Shown: piece after piece, positions 8,828-19,312 of the stretch | Position numbering within the stretch: the first letter of the stretch is position 1 | Layout: each line of letters opens with the position of its first letter | Assembly: GCF_046297595.1 (NCBI RefSeq) | Contig: NZ_JBKBHT010000003.1 | Span: forward strand, 1 to 64,000 | Length of the DNA: 64,000 nucleotides | Source: Ferrovibrio sp046297595 | GTDB taxonomy: Bacteria; Pseudomonadota; Alphaproteobacteria; Ferrovibrionales; Ferrovibrionaceae | Direction: 5' to 3' | Program-made: the position numbers and the translations under genes | The notes under the pieces: generated by a model | Seen by the model: the letters and a program-made list of their open reading frames with translations, nothing else | The model's database searches: none | Told to the model about the DNA's origin: nothing

Positions 8828-9000
8828 AAGTCTTAACAGGGAGGCTCCGCGCGAGACGCGCGGAAGGCCGAAACAGCGGGGGAGCTGCCACGGCCGAGTT
8901 TCTGGCCGGGGCCAAAAACCGAGAAGATGCTGCGACGCAACATCTGACAGGCACAGATGTAAGCTGTGTCGGGCCATTTGAGTATCCATCGAATTGTCAA
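8828..9000 (-). ncRNA. Candidate structured small RNA or structured 3' UTR
   Basis: No convincing gene lies here. Read on the minus strand, the segment has consecutive hairpins: CATCTG/CAGATG (8941-8959), an alternative GATGTTGC/GCAGCATC stem sharing one arm with it, CCGCGCG/CGCGCGG (about 8847-8863), then the strong terminator at 8797-8827. A TTGACA hexamer sits at 8995-9000 on the same strand, but no good -10 follows at 16-18 bp. It could be an independent small RNA or the 3' UTR of the trxB-LysR-kinase operon. An open frame of 73 codons (8768-8989) resembles nothing known and runs through the terminator. Confidence 0.45.
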
Positions 9001-9056
9001 GTCAGCTATGCGGTCAGCGCATGACTCGAGGCTGTAAAGAATCCCCGGGATTCCAA

Positions 9057-11275
<2,219 letters not shown>

Positions 11276-11276
<1 letters not shown>

Positions 11277-12172
11277 CAGTATTGCCAGTCGGCCACCTTG
11301 CGCAGCAGGAAATCGCGGAACACGGCAAGCCGCTTGGTATTGCGCAGTTCCTCGGGATAGACGAGGTAGGTGTCGAAGCTGGGCCCGTCGACATTGGGCA
11401 GCACGCGCACGATGCGCGGATTGCTCTCGACCATGTAATCCGGCAGGGCGGCGATGCCCAGACCGCTGGCCATCGACTGTTTCACGCCATAGACGTTGTT
11501 GATGGTGAGGATCGGCTCGCGCGGCGCCAGCGGCTCGCCCGCCTTGAGCAGCCAGTTGATGTTGTTGAAATGCGCCGGCGCTTCCTCGCCATAGACGATC
11601 AGATGATGGCGGTCGAGATCATCGATGGTCTGCGGCGCGCCGAAGCGGGCGACGTAATCCACCGAGGCATAGACATGGTTATGCACGGTGAGCAGCTTGC
11701 GGTAGACCAGATCGGCCTGGGTGGGCTTCCACATGCGGATCGCCACATCGGCTTCGCGCATGGAGAGGTCGAGTTCGCGGTCGTCCACCACCATCTCGAT
11801 GCGGATATCGGGATAGAGGTCCATGAACTCCTTCAGCCGCGGCGCCAGCCAGATCGTGCCGAAAGCCACCGTGGTGGTGACGCGCAGCTCGCCCGAGGGC
11901 TTGTCCTTGGCGTCGGCGATCATCGCCTCGGTGACGGCCAGGCGGGCGAATATCTCGCGCGCCGTGCGGTAGAGCAGCTCGCCCTGCTCGGTCAGGATCA
12001 GGCCGCGCGCATGGCGGTGGAACAGCGTGGCGTTGAGCTGGGTTTCCAGCGCGCCGATCTGGCGGCTGACCGCCGACTGGCTCAGGCCCAGCGACTCGCC
12101 GGCATGGGTGAGGCTGCCGGCCTCGGCCACGGCGTGAAAGATGCGCAGCTTGTCCCAGTCAAGCGCAGACAT
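11276..12172 (-). CDS. LysR family transcriptional regulator
   Basis: LysR-type regulator of 298 residues with an N-terminal winged helix-turn-helix ('HAGESLGLSQSAVSRQIGALE', about 23-43) and a periplasmic-binding-like effector domain from about residue 92. Placed 30 bp downstream of trxB and coupled to the histidine kinase gene. LysR genes next to trxB are common in Rhodospirillales and Rhizobiales, but their regulon is not generally known. Unlike most LysR genes, it is not divergent from an obvious target; trxB upstream in the same direction is the first candidate. Confidence 0.93.
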
Positions 12173-12202
12173 GACCCCCCCAGATTATCGCGCGCGCGCC
12201 GC

Positions 12203-13168
12203 TCAGTCGGCGGCGTCGGCCGATGGCTGCGCGTGATGCGCGACGAATTTCTCGGCCTCCAGCGCCGCCATGCAGCCGGTGCCCGCCGCCGTGACGGCCT
12301 GGCGGTAGACCTTGTCCTGCACGTCGCCGCAGGCGAACACGCCGGCCACGGATGTCTGCGTCGTGCCGGGCTTGGTGGTGAGGTAGCCTTCCGCATCGAG
12401 CGGCAGCTGGCCCTTGAACAGTTCGGTGTTCGGCGTGTGGCCGATGGCAATGAACACGCCGTCGGTGACGACCTCCTGGGTGGCGCCGCTCTGGGCATTT
12501 TTGAGCCGCACGGCCGTGACGCCCTGGCCCTCGGCGCCGAGGATCTCATCGACCACATGGTTCCACACCACGCGGATCTTGGGATGGGCGAACAGGCGCT
12601 CCTGCAGGATCTTCTCGGCGCGCAAGGAATCGCGGCGATGCACCAGCACCACCTCGCTGGCATGGTTGGTGAGGTACAGTGCCTCTTCGACCGCCGTGTT
12701 GCCGCCGCCGACCACCACCACCTTCTTGCCGCGATAGAAGAAGCCGTCGCAGGTGGCGCAGGCCGAGACGCCGAAGCCCTGGAAGGCCTGCTCGCTGGGC
12801 AGGCCGAGCCACTTGGCCTGGGCGCCGGTGGCGATGATGAGCGTGTCGCCGATATAGGTGTCGCCGGAATCGCCCTTGGCCACGAAGGGCCGGCGCGAGA
12901 GATCGACCGACACGATGTAGTCGTTGATGATGGTGGTGCCGACATGCTTCGCCTGCGCCTCCATCTGCTCCATCAGCCAGGGGCCCTGGATCACGGAGGC
13001 GAAGCCCGGATAGTTCTCGACATCGGTGGTGATGGTGAGCTGGCCGCCCGGCTGCAGGCCATGGACCATGATCGGCTGCAGCGAGGCGCGGGCGGCATAG
13101 ATCGCCGCCGTGCATCCGGCGGGGCCGGAGCCGAGGATGAGGACCTTGGTGCGGTGGGTGGTTGCCAT
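12203..13168 (-). CDS. trxB: Thioredoxin-disulfide reductase
   Basis: NADPH-dependent flavoprotein of 321 residues that keeps thioredoxin reduced. The FAD-binding 'GSGPAGCTAAIYAARA' is at 13-28, 'GGQLTITTDVENYPG' at 41-55, the redox pair CATC at 137-140, and the NADPH-binding 'VVGGGNTAVEEA' from about 152. 'GVFACGDVQD' near the C-terminus completes the FAD site. It heads a minus-strand operon with the LysR and histidine kinase genes. Confidence 0.97.
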   Translation of the reverse strand: MATTHRTKVLILGSGPAGCTAAIYAARASLQPIMVHGLQPGGQLTITTDVENYPGFASVIQGPWLMEQMEAQAKHVGTTIINDYIVSVDLSRRPFVAKGDSGDTYIGDTLIIATGAQAKWLGLPSEQAFQGFGVSACATCDGFFYRGKKVVVVGGGNTAVEEALYLTNHASEVVLVHRRDSLRAEKILQERLFAHPKIRVVWNHVVDEILGAEGQGVTAVRLKNAQSGATQEVVTDGVFIAIGHTPNTELFKGQLPLDAEGYLTTKPGTTQTSVAGVFACGDVQDKVYRQAVTAAGTGCMAALEAEKFVAHHAQPSADAAD

Positions 13169-13366
13169 GATCGGAACTCCGGACGCGGGCGTAAAATGCT
13201 GAAATTCGGCGTTTTGGGATTATGACAGCGGGCGCCCCTCCCGCCAAGGGAAAGGCCCGGACTCGCGGCGGATGCGGCTTTTCGGCGCATCGGATGTGAC
13301 GCCCCGATGACAGCCGCCCGGCGACTCGCAGCCTGATATAGGGCGGCCCTGGCTGCGCGGCAGCCC

Positions 13367-15352
13367 TCAGAAGCCGAACATGTGATCGATGCAGAAGCTG
13401 CTCTGGCCGTTTTGCAGGCCGTGGAAGCCGAACAGGCGGCAGCTGGTGTCGCGCACCTGCACCCAGGCATCCGCCCCGGCCCGGTCCAGATCGGCGGCGG
13501 CGAACACCTCCGAGACCCGGAAGAAGCGCGAGCCGCCATAGGGGATCGGCAACGGCGTTTCGGCCACTTTCTCGGCCCGGGCACTGAACAGGATCAGCGC
13601 GGTCTGCGAGGCATCCTGGCCATAGGCATCCTTGGGCAGCGAGGCCGGGTAGACCAGGTGGCAGATCGTGTCGAACGGCCGCGCCCCCATGCGCAGGAAC
13701 AACCGCGTGGTGAGGCCCGGCGGCCGGTGCGTGTAGCTTTGCGGCTCGTCGCGGTAGGTGATCGGCATGTTGTAGATATGCGCGCCGAAGATCGTTTCGG
13801 CAGCATGGCCGGATGCGCGCTGCTCGTACAGACCCAGCGCATGCAGCCAGCCATCGGCGTCGCCGCCTTCCCGGAAGTCATAGAGATATTCGACGTGGCC
13901 ATAACCCGATTTCAGCGCGGCTTTCGCCTCATCCAGCCAGACATCAATATCGGTGGGATGGGATTCGCGGCGCGCCAGGCGGCCCAGATACCGTTCCAGC
14001 ACAACCGTGCCATCGGCATCGATCAGTACGGCGCGGATCGGCAGTTCCTGCTGTGCCGTCGACATCGGCGTGGGCAGCGTGACGGACTTCCAGTCTTTCA
14101 ACGGCAGCACCGGGAGCGGCATGATGTAGCCCTTGCCGATCAGGGCGGCCAGTTCCGGCAGTTTCGGATCTGGCTTGAGATCGGTGCGTTCGACATTGGC
14201 ATGCGCGATACGGCGTTTGCCGTTATCGGAACGCACGATCTCATAGCGCGGACGCACGAAATAGCGCCCGGCCTGGATCTCGATCTGGTCGGGGAACCGC
14301 GCCTGCGGCAGCAGTTTGCCCAGATCGACCGGCACCGTGCCGAACGGCGGCACTTCGCCATGCCACCAGGCGATATCCTGCGAGCCCATGATGTTGATGC
14401 CGACGCCCCCCGACGGAATCGCCACCGGATGGCTGTTCTGCACCCAGAGCAGCAGGCTTTCGCCATCCTTGGGCGCGGGCACGCCGGCATAGAGATCGGC
14501 CGGCCAGGCATTGGCATCGTGAGTGCAGGAGAGCTGCCGCCCGGAATCCGAGAAGCTGTCGAGCGCGTATTTCACCACGTCATGGCCCTTGATACGCAGG
14601 GCGTGGATGAACAGCGAGCCGGCAAAGTCGGTCAGCCCGAAGCGGCGGCGCACGTCGCGGCTGTCGATCCCCACGGCCTGGAACGCGCCGGGCAGGGGTT
14701 CGGTCCATTCCGCCAGCACCTGGCCGTCGGCGCCAAACAGGCAGAGCCACAGGGCGGGCTCCTTGGCGCCGTAGCCCGACCAGTAATCGGCCGTGACGAC
14801 CTTGGTGTGCAAGCCCTCGCCATCGTCGCTGTTTTCCACGTCGCGCAGGAAGGCGAAGTTGGTGGCGAAGTTGATCGGGTCGAGATAGCGGCCGGGATTC
14901 GACAGCCATTCCTGCGGCAGGCGCATGGCATCCAGCGTGAAGACCTGGCAGCCCGGGGGCAGCAGGCGGGCGATCTGCGACTTGTGAATCTCGGCATCGA
15001 AGGCGGTGATCAGCACGGCATCGGGCTGCAGCGCCGCGATCGCAGTGACCGGCTGGGTCGGCAGGCCCAGCCGCGTCTGGCCGAGATCTTCCACGCGCTG
15101 CACGAAAACGCCGGCCAGGGCCCGGCGCGGGACCGGGTAGAAGGCATCCAGCGGATCGGCGGCGGCCTGCGGCTCGGGGTCGTAGACGGCCAGGCGTTGG
15201 AAACCGGCCAGCCCCTGCACCAGGGCGCGCGCCTGGGCGGCGATGCGCGGATGGCCCAGCGCCTTGAACAGGCAATGGCCGCCGAAATTGTTGCCCGGCC
15301 GCCAGCCGTTGCGGCTGTCGGGATTGGAAAAGGTATCGATTTTCAGCGCCAT
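13367..15352 (-). CDS. Large conserved-looking protein of unknown function
   Basis: A 661-residue soluble protein with no signal peptide or membrane segment that I do not recognise. Residues about 40-170 alternate strands and helices like a Rossmann-type fold ('RLAVYDPEPQAAADPLD', 'PDAVLITAFDAEIHKSQIARLLPP'). The middle third has beta-rich stretches with 'NSHPVAIPSGGVGINIMG', and the C-terminal part looks like another beta-sandwich ending in 'SSFCIDHMFGF'. ATG 15352 was chosen because the 70 residues upstream are low in structure and proline/arginine rich. Codon use is like its neighbours, so it is likely native. It is transcribed toward trxB with a 198-bp gap. Confidence 0.75.
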   Translation of the reverse strand: MALKIDTFSNPDSRNGWRPGNNFGGHCLFKALGHPRIAAQARALVQGLAGFQRLAVYDPEPQAAADPLDAFYPVPRRALAGVFVQRVEDLGQTRLGLPTQPVTAIAALQPDAVLITAFDAEIHKSQIARLLPPGCQVFTLDAMRLPQEWLSNPGRYLDPINFATNFAFLRDVENSDDGEGLHTKVVTADYWSGYGAKEPALWLCLFGADGQVLAEWTEPLPGAFQAVGIDSRDVRRRFGLTDFAGSLFIHALRIKGHDVVKYALDSFSDSGRQLSCTHDANAWPADLYAGVPAPKDGESLLLWVQNSHPVAIPSGGVGINIMGSQDIAWWHGEVPPFGTVPVDLGKLLPQARFPDQIEIQAGRYFVRPRYEIVRSDNGKRRIAHANVERTDLKPDPKLPELAALIGKGYIMPLPVLPLKDWKSVTLPTPMSTAQQELPIRAVLIDADGTVVLERYLGRLARRESHPTDIDVWLDEAKAALKSGYGHVEYLYDFREGGDADGWLHALGLYEQRASGHAAETIFGAHIYNMPITYRDEPQSYTHRPPGLTTRLFLRMGARPFDTICHLVYPASLPKDAYGQDASQTALILFSARAEKVAETPLPIPYGGSRFFRVSEVFAAADLDRAGADAWVQVRDTSCRLFGFHGLQNGQSSFCIDHMFGF

Positions 15353-15679
15353 GAACCCCGGGCCTGCCTGCCCGTTTATGCTTGCCGGGTCGCCCCGGAA
15401 ATCCCCCACCGCACACCCCCCTTGGCGCCGGTTTGTCGGCGAAGATGTAGCACCAAGCAGGACGAGGGGAAATTGATTCACCGCAAAGCTTTTTGTCGCC
15501 GGCCGCTTGCCGCCCGGGCCTGTGATGCGGGCCACGATCCTGGCCACGATCCGGTCCACCACGCTCCCCCGCCTGCCCCTCCGTATACGCGCAATTTTCT
15601 TAGCCCTTGAGGCTTGGATTCTTGCCCGTATTTATAATATTGTTGCGCGACCTCCAGTTCAGACAATGAGAATATTTCC
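15353..15679. other. 327-bp divergent intergenic region
   Basis: Lies between the unknown 661-residue gene and the Lrp gene. The only clear signal is a TATAAT at 15633-15638, 42 bp before the Lrp start codon, inside a short AT-rich stretch; no good -35 accompanies it. The left two thirds are GC-rich without recognisable structure. Lrp-type regulators often bind AT-rich DNA in front of their own genes, which would fit this stretch. Confidence 0.4.
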
Positions 15680-16177
15680 ATGCAGCGCGTGAAGCTCGAC
15701 CTCATCGACCGCAAGATCCTGGCCGACCTGCAGGCCGACGGGCGGATGACCAACGTGGAGCTGGCGCAGCGCGTGGGCATCTCGGCGCCGCCCTGCCTGC
15801 GACGGGTGCGCGCCCTGGAGGAGGCCGGCTTCATCAAGGGCTATCACGCCGACCTCAACCCGCAGCAGCTGGGTTATGGCGTGACGGTATTCGCCATGGT
15901 GGGCCTGAACAGCCAGGCCGAGCATGACCTGGTGGCCTTCGAGCAGACCGTGGCCGGCTGGGCCCAGGTGCGCGAATGCTACATGCTGGCCGGGGAGAAC
16001 GACTTCATCCTGAAGATCGTTGCCCGCGACTGGGACGCCTACCAGACCTTCCTGACGCGGGAACTCACCGCGCTGCAGAACGTGGCCCATGTGAAAACCG
16101 CGCTGACCATCCGCTGCTCCAAGAGCGAGCCGGGCGTGCCGGTGGACATGCCGGCCGAGGAAGACGCCGCCGAATAA
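15680..16177 (+). CDS. Lrp/AsnC family transcriptional regulator
   Basis: Lrp-type feast/famine regulator of 165 residues. An N-terminal helix-turn-helix ('MTNVELAQRVGISAPPCLRRV', about 23-43) is followed by the RAM ligand-binding domain containing 'GENDFILKIVARDWDAYQTF'. It would bind amino acids or similar ligands as an octamer. The last 30 residues recur in degraded form at 16600-16695. The gene is divergent from the unknown 661-residue gene and lies near trxB, an arrangement seen in related Alphaproteobacteria. Confidence 0.93.
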   Translation: MQRVKLDLIDRKILADLQADGRMTNVELAQRVGISAPPCLRRVRALEEAGFIKGYHADLNPQQLGYGVTVFAMVGLNSQAEHDLVAFEQTVAGWAQVRECYMLAGENDFILKIVARDWDAYQTFLTRELTALQNVAHVKTALTIRCSKSEPGVPVDMPAEEDAAE

Positions 16178-16599
16178 CGGGCGGCCGACCAAGCGGCCCG
16201 GGCATCCCGCCCGAAAGGTTAAAATCCGATATCAGTGATATCACTGGCATAAATCCGGCGTTTTGAATCGGTTTTGCGCCTGTTTGCGACACGGGCTACG
16301 GGTTCCGGCGGTTTGCGGCGCCGGGCCGCGGTTTTTCATCGTTTTGCGATCCTTTTCAGACAGTTTGGACGATTTTGTTGCCCGGCAGCCGACGGCGGAA
16401 AAGCCGCGTCTGGCCATGGCCCGGACAAACAGAACAATATAGGAACGATTTGGCGGGGATCAAGGCGATCAACTGACTGGCCGCATCCTTGCGCCATGCT
16501 ACGATACAAAATGTGTCCAGTGATTAAGTCTGGCTATGAGCGATTACGCCTCCCTAATGTTGCATCTTGGCATGCGCGCGAGGCCTCGCGCTTAAGATC
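16178..16599. other. Non-coding patch after the Lrp gene
   Basis: No supported gene in about 420 bp. It contains a perfect 14-bp palindrome at 16233-16246 and several AT-richer runs, and composition shifts away from the surrounding high GC. A short ATG-initiated frame at 16536 ends after 19 codons. The region separates the intact Lrp gene from the Lrp-like remnant at 16600 and looks like decayed or acquired DNA. Confidence 0.5.
16233..16246. promoter_or_regulatory. Perfect 14-bp palindrome
   Basis: CAGTGATATCACTG is a perfect inverted repeat 55 bp after the Lrp stop codon. Function unknown; it could be a protein-binding site or part of a transcript end. No T-run follows, so it is not a terminator. 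Confidence 0.5.
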
Positions 16600-16695
16600 A
16601 TGGCCCAGCTGCAGATTGCACTGGGTATCTGCTACTCCGAGAGCGAACTAGGCGCGCCGGTGGGCACGCCGGCCGGGGAAGATGCGGCCGAATGA
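16600..16695 (+). pseudogene. Remnant of a second Lrp/AsnC-type gene (3' end only)
   Basis: The frame from 16600 to the TGA at 16693 aligns with the last 30 codons of the Lrp gene at 16085-16177. By my hand comparison 17 of 30 residues match, including the common ending 'EDAAE', and 59 of the last 75 bases are the same. No helix-turn-helix or main ligand domain remains upstream. It is therefore a 3' fragment of a duplicated or paralogous gene, ending immediately before the DUF6161-like gene. An intact start and short length leave a peptide-coding role possible but unlikely. Confidence 0.65.
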
Positions 16696-16715
16696 GAAAT
16701 AATGGGGGGATAAAA

Positions 16716-17891
16716 ATGTCGACGCAGATCGACCGTGAAATTTCTCCGGGCGTCCGATTAACTTTTGACAACAAAGCAGAGCTTCTCGCCTTCCTTGAGG
16801 AAGAGATGCAACGCTGGTCCTCCATGTCAGTTGCAGGGACGCGTTATGCGGCAGTGCATAGCCGTGCCGTGGAGCATCAGAAGCGCCGCTTACAGAAAAT
16901 AATTAATCAGACGCTTAACGCGCCAGGAAGCAATCTGACCGCCGAGATCAATAGTTTGGCTTGGTTTGATGAGAAGCAAGACGCGCCGAGAGTACTTTGC
17001 TCATTAATCCCGGCCGATGCTACGGCACTCCTATTAGCAGACTCAGATCCTGACGCGGCATCGTTGGGTATGGCCGCTAGAATACGAGCAGAAGACATTC
17101 TTAATCAGCTTAACAATAATCACGCTGATGCCGTACTTGCCCTGAGCCGCTACACAGCCGCCGCGGCAGGATGGGCAGGTCATGCAGAGAGCTTCGCAGC
17201 ACTACTTAAGAAGTTTGACGGAGCGCTAAGCAAATGGAAGCAAGATGTCTCAATCGCAGTTGCTGGAGCGAAAGCAGCTGAAACTAGCGCACAGTTGCGA
17301 GCTGATGCGCTCGAGAAACAGACGCTTGAGCAAGCTGAGAAACATGCATTCCTTATGGATGAGCACGGTAAAAAATACGCTCTACTTATGGAGGATCATA
17401 AAAAAGCACTGAAGGCGATGGAGGAAAAATTCCTCACCGAGATGGCGCATCGGGGCCCCATTAAATATTGGACTGACCGCGCATCGGAAGGACGAACTGC
17501 TGCTTGGCGATGGTTGGGCGGATTTGTCGTTGCTGCTCTATTGACCCTTGGCTTGGTGGTATGGACGGGGCCGGGACTATTGTCACTTCTCAAGGACAAG
17601 AACGATCAAATCAGCCTTGCTGCCGTACCACTTCTATTGGCAGCACTTTTGCCCTTGCTATGGGTGCTTCGTCACATCGCGCGTATGTTCGCCGATAACA
17701 TTGCTGACTCACGGGATGCGGCACAAAGGGCGGCTCTTACGAGCACCTATCTCGCGCTTTCAACACAGGAGAAAGTACAATTCACCGACGATGAAAGAGC
17801 CATTATCATGCAAGCTCTTTTCCGGCCGAGTCCTGCGCAGCCAACTGAAGATGGCGTACCGCTCCCACTGCTCGAAATATTAAAGCGTTAA
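16716..17891 (+). CDS. Coiled-coil membrane protein, DUF6161-like
   Basis: A 391-residue protein. The N-terminal part is mixed alpha/beta, an Ala/Lys/Glu-rich coiled coil spans about 185-250, and two hydrophobic helices lie at about 265-287 and 300-322. The C-terminal tail has 'TSTYLAL', 'DERAIIMQALFRPS' and a short acidic-Pro end. That tail and layout match my memory of the DUF6161 family, whose function is unknown. ATG 16716 follows a GGGGGGA ribosome-binding site and was preferred to ATG 16692, which overlaps the Lrp remnant's stop. Lower GC and codons such as CTA, ATA and TTA set it apart from its neighbours and suggest acquisition. Confidence 0.75.
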   Translation: MSTQIDREISPGVRLTFDNKAELLAFLEEEMQRWSSMSVAGTRYAAVHSRAVEHQKRRLQKIINQTLNAPGSNLTAEINSLAWFDEKQDAPRVLCSLIPADATALLLADSDPDAASLGMAARIRAEDILNQLNNNHADAVLALSRYTAAAAGWAGHAESFAALLKKFDGALSKWKQDVSIAVAGAKAAETSAQLRADALEKQTLEQAEKHAFLMDEHGKKYALLMEDHKKALKAMEEKFLTEMAHRGPIKYWTDRASEGRTAAWRWLGGFVVAALLTLGLVVWTGPGLLSLLKDKNDQISLAAVPLLLAALLPLLWVLRHIARMFADNIADSRDAAQRAALTSTYLALSTQEKVQFTDDERAIIMQALFRPSPAQPTEDGVPLPLLEILKR

Positions 17892-17965
17892 ATAAACGCA
17901 ATGCGTATAACACGCCTTGAGTACAGGGTGTGTCGGCAGAACTACTACGAATTCCGGAAAGAAGT

Positions 17966-18041
17966 TGGCGTCCCCACGGGGATTCGAACCCCGGTTTGCG
18001 CCGTGAGAGGGCGCCGTCCTGGGCCTCTAGACGATGGGGAC
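17966..18041 (-). tRNA. tRNA-Glu (CTC anticodon)
   Basis: Read on the minus strand, a 76-nt cloverleaf begins GTCCCCA and ends TGGGGAC, G discriminator, encoded CCA. The D-arm is 'CGTCTAGAGGCCCAGGACG', the anticodon loop contains CTC in 'CCCTCTCACGG', and the T-loop is 'GGTTCGAATCC'. These are glutamate tRNA features. Its 3' end faces the DUF6161-like gene. Confidence 0.97.
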
Positions 18042-18079
18042 CCATAGCAGCGGCGAACCGAGCGCCGCGCGAGGCGCAC

Positions 18080-18108
18080 CAGATACAGGAGCCGGCCGGG
18101 CGGTGCAA
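18080..18108 (-). promoter_or_regulatory. Candidate sigma-70 promoter of tRNA-Glu
   Basis: On the minus strand TTGCAC (18103-18108), a 17-bp spacer and TATCTG (18080-18085) lie 38 bp before the mature tRNA 5' end. Spacing and position fit a housekeeping promoter giving a short tRNA leader. Confidence 0.6.
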
Positions 18109-18242
18109 GGGTTTTGGGCAAGGGGTCTGGCCCCGCACCATCCCCCAGGCGTTTTCCGGCCCCCGAATTTGCCCAGCCGGCACAGGGATTTGGCCCCGCC
18201 GGCGGCCCAGGCGATGGCCGGGCTTTTTGTTTTACGAGACGC

Positions 18243-18270
18243 TTGCATCGGATTCATGGCTGGGTATAGT
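18243..18270 (+). promoter_or_regulatory. Candidate sigma-70 promoter of tRNA-Gly
   Basis: TTGCAT (18243-18248), a 16-bp spacer and TATAGT (18265-18270) stand about 100 bp before tRNA-Gly. The hexamers are good; the distance implies a longer leader removed by RNase P. Confidence 0.5.
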
Positions 18271-18369
18271 GCGCGCCTGCAACCGGCACCCCGCCGGTTG
18301 ATCGTCGGGTTTCTCGCCCGCCGATGCCGGGTTTCCCCGGCCTTCCCCGGTTTTCCGGACCGGCGCCGA

Positions 18370-18444
18370 GCGGGCGTAGCTCAGGGGTAGAGCACAACCT
18401 TGCCAAGGTTGGGGTCGAGGGTTCGAATCCCTTCGCCCGCTCCA
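18370..18444 (+). tRNA. tRNA-Gly (GCC anticodon)
   Basis: A 75-nt cloverleaf with acceptor GCGGGCG pairing with CGCCCGC, D-arm 'TAGCTCAGGGGTAGAGCA', anticodon loop 'CTTGCCAAG' and T-loop 'GGTTCGAATCC', ending in an encoded TCCA. The GCC anticodon and the GCGGGCGTAGCTCAG start are standard for bacterial glycine tRNA. Confidence 0.98.
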
Positions 18445-18499
18445 TCTTTCCTTCCGCCTCACACGTCACTCCGCAGGTCCGGCCCTGTATAGTCCCGGC

Positions 18500-19138
18500 A
18501 TGCTCAGGCTTGATCATCTCACCGTCATCGCGCCCACGCTCAGAGAGGGCGTGGCGCATCTGCGCGACTGCCTCGACCTCGATGTGCCGTTCGGCCAGCG
18601 GCACGTTTATATGGGCACGTTTAACCACCTGCTGCAGCTCGGCGGCAGCGTGTATCTGGAGGTGGTGGCGCTCGATCCCGACGGCGCCGCCCCGCCCTGC
18701 CCGCGCTGGTTCGGCCTCGACGACCAGACAGCCGTGCGGGCCGCGTGGGACTCCGGCCGCCGCCTGCGCGGCTGGGTGGCGGGCACCGACGATATCGCGG
18801 GCGTGCTGGCGGGCCGCGAAGACATCTTCGGTAAGGCCGTGTCGCTGCCCTGGACCGAGCCCGTTTTCGAGTTCAGCCTGCGCGATGATGGCGCGCTGCC
18901 GCTGGATGGCGCGGCGCCCTGCCTGATCGACCGACGCGGCAAGGCCCGCAACATGGCGACGATCCCCGACCTCGGCGCGCGGCTGGACTCGTTCTCGCTT
19001 GAACACCCCGACCCCGCCGCCATCGCGGCGCTCTATCGCGAGCTTGAGATCGACCGCCCGCCCGCGATCATGCAGGGCGACATCGTGCGGTATCGCGCGC
19101 GCATCGAAACGCCGGCGGGTGTGCGGGAGTTGTTCTGA
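18500..19138 (+). CDS. VOC-fold protein (glyoxalase-like domain)
   Basis: A 212-residue protein with the N-terminal pattern 'RLDHLTVIAPTLREGVAHLRDCLDL' and 'GTFNHLLQLGGSVYLEVVALDP' typical of the glyoxalase-like (PF13468-type) branch of the vicinal oxygen chelate superfamily. The His near residue 5, His near 43 and Glu near 54 are possible metal ligands. Members range from dioxygenases to isomerases and many are uncharacterised. It follows tRNA-Gly and is followed by a palindromic repeat, and no pathway partner is visible. Confidence 0.8.
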   Translation: MLRLDHLTVIAPTLREGVAHLRDCLDLDVPFGQRHVYMGTFNHLLQLGGSVYLEVVALDPDGAAPPCPRWFGLDDQTAVRAAWDSGRRLRGWVAGTDDIAGVLAGREDIFGKAVSLPWTEPVFEFSLRDDGALPLDGAAPCLIDRRGKARNMATIPDLGARLDSFSLEHPDPAAIAALYRELEIDRPPAIMQGDIVRYRARIETPAGVRELF

Positions 19139-19161
19139 GTCGCTTTTCTCTCACCATCGTC

Positions 19162-19250
19162 ATGGCCGGACCCAGGAACGCTTCTTGGCCGGCCATCCAC
19201 GTCTTTGTTGCCGCACGAAAGACGTGGATGCCCGGGTCAAGCCCGGGCAT
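19162..19250. repeat. REP-like palindromic element
   Basis: Three nested or adjacent inverted repeats fill this non-coding stretch: ATGGCCGG/CCGGCCAT (19162-19169 with 19189-19196), CCACGTCTTT/AAAGACGTGG (19197-19206 with 19218-19227), and ATGCCCGGG/CCCGGGCAT (19228-19236 with 19242-19250). The 'ATGCCCGGGTCAAGCCCGGGCATGACGG' type of unit is a widespread palindromic repeat in Alphaproteobacteria, as I recall, and normally occurs many times per genome between genes. Only one copy is in this window. Confidence 0.75.
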
Positions 19251-19312
19251 GACGGATAGAGATGTGGTGGAAAAACAGTGAACCAAAGGCCCGCCCGGAT
19301 CGTATATAGATT

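Larger units (their letters stand above)
18042..18369. other. 328-bp spacer between two tRNA genes
   Basis: No gene seen. It carries a likely promoter for each tRNA (18080-18108 minus and 18243-18270 plus). A GC-rich stretch is followed by TTTTTGTTTT at 18224-18233 on the plus strand, weakly terminator-like. The rest is GC-rich without recognisable structure. Confidence 0.6.

Noticed and set aside
8768..8989. 73-codon frame on the minus strand in the folded segment
   Set aside because: It has no family similarity and no ribosome-binding site, and the reading passes through a strong terminator. The RNA structure is the better explanation.
13382..15610. Open frame of 742 codons on the plus strand opposite the unknown 661-residue gene
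   Set aside because: It has a His/Arg/Gln-rich composition typical of antisense frames in this genome, while the minus frame has balanced composition and a normal protein-like pattern.
16536..16595. Short frame starting MSDYASLM, resembling the first residues of universal stress proteins
   Set aside because: It ends after 19 codons and the likeness is too short to support a remnant call.
17966..18041. tRNA-Glu as an attachment site of the neighbouring low-GC patch
   Set aside because: I searched 16178-16720 by eye for a copy of the tRNA 3' end and found none, and there is no integrase.
18205..18233. Plus-strand terminator between the two tRNA genes
   Set aside because: The T-run is good but the stem is only about four pairs with a large loop, so it is mentioned only as part of the spacer.
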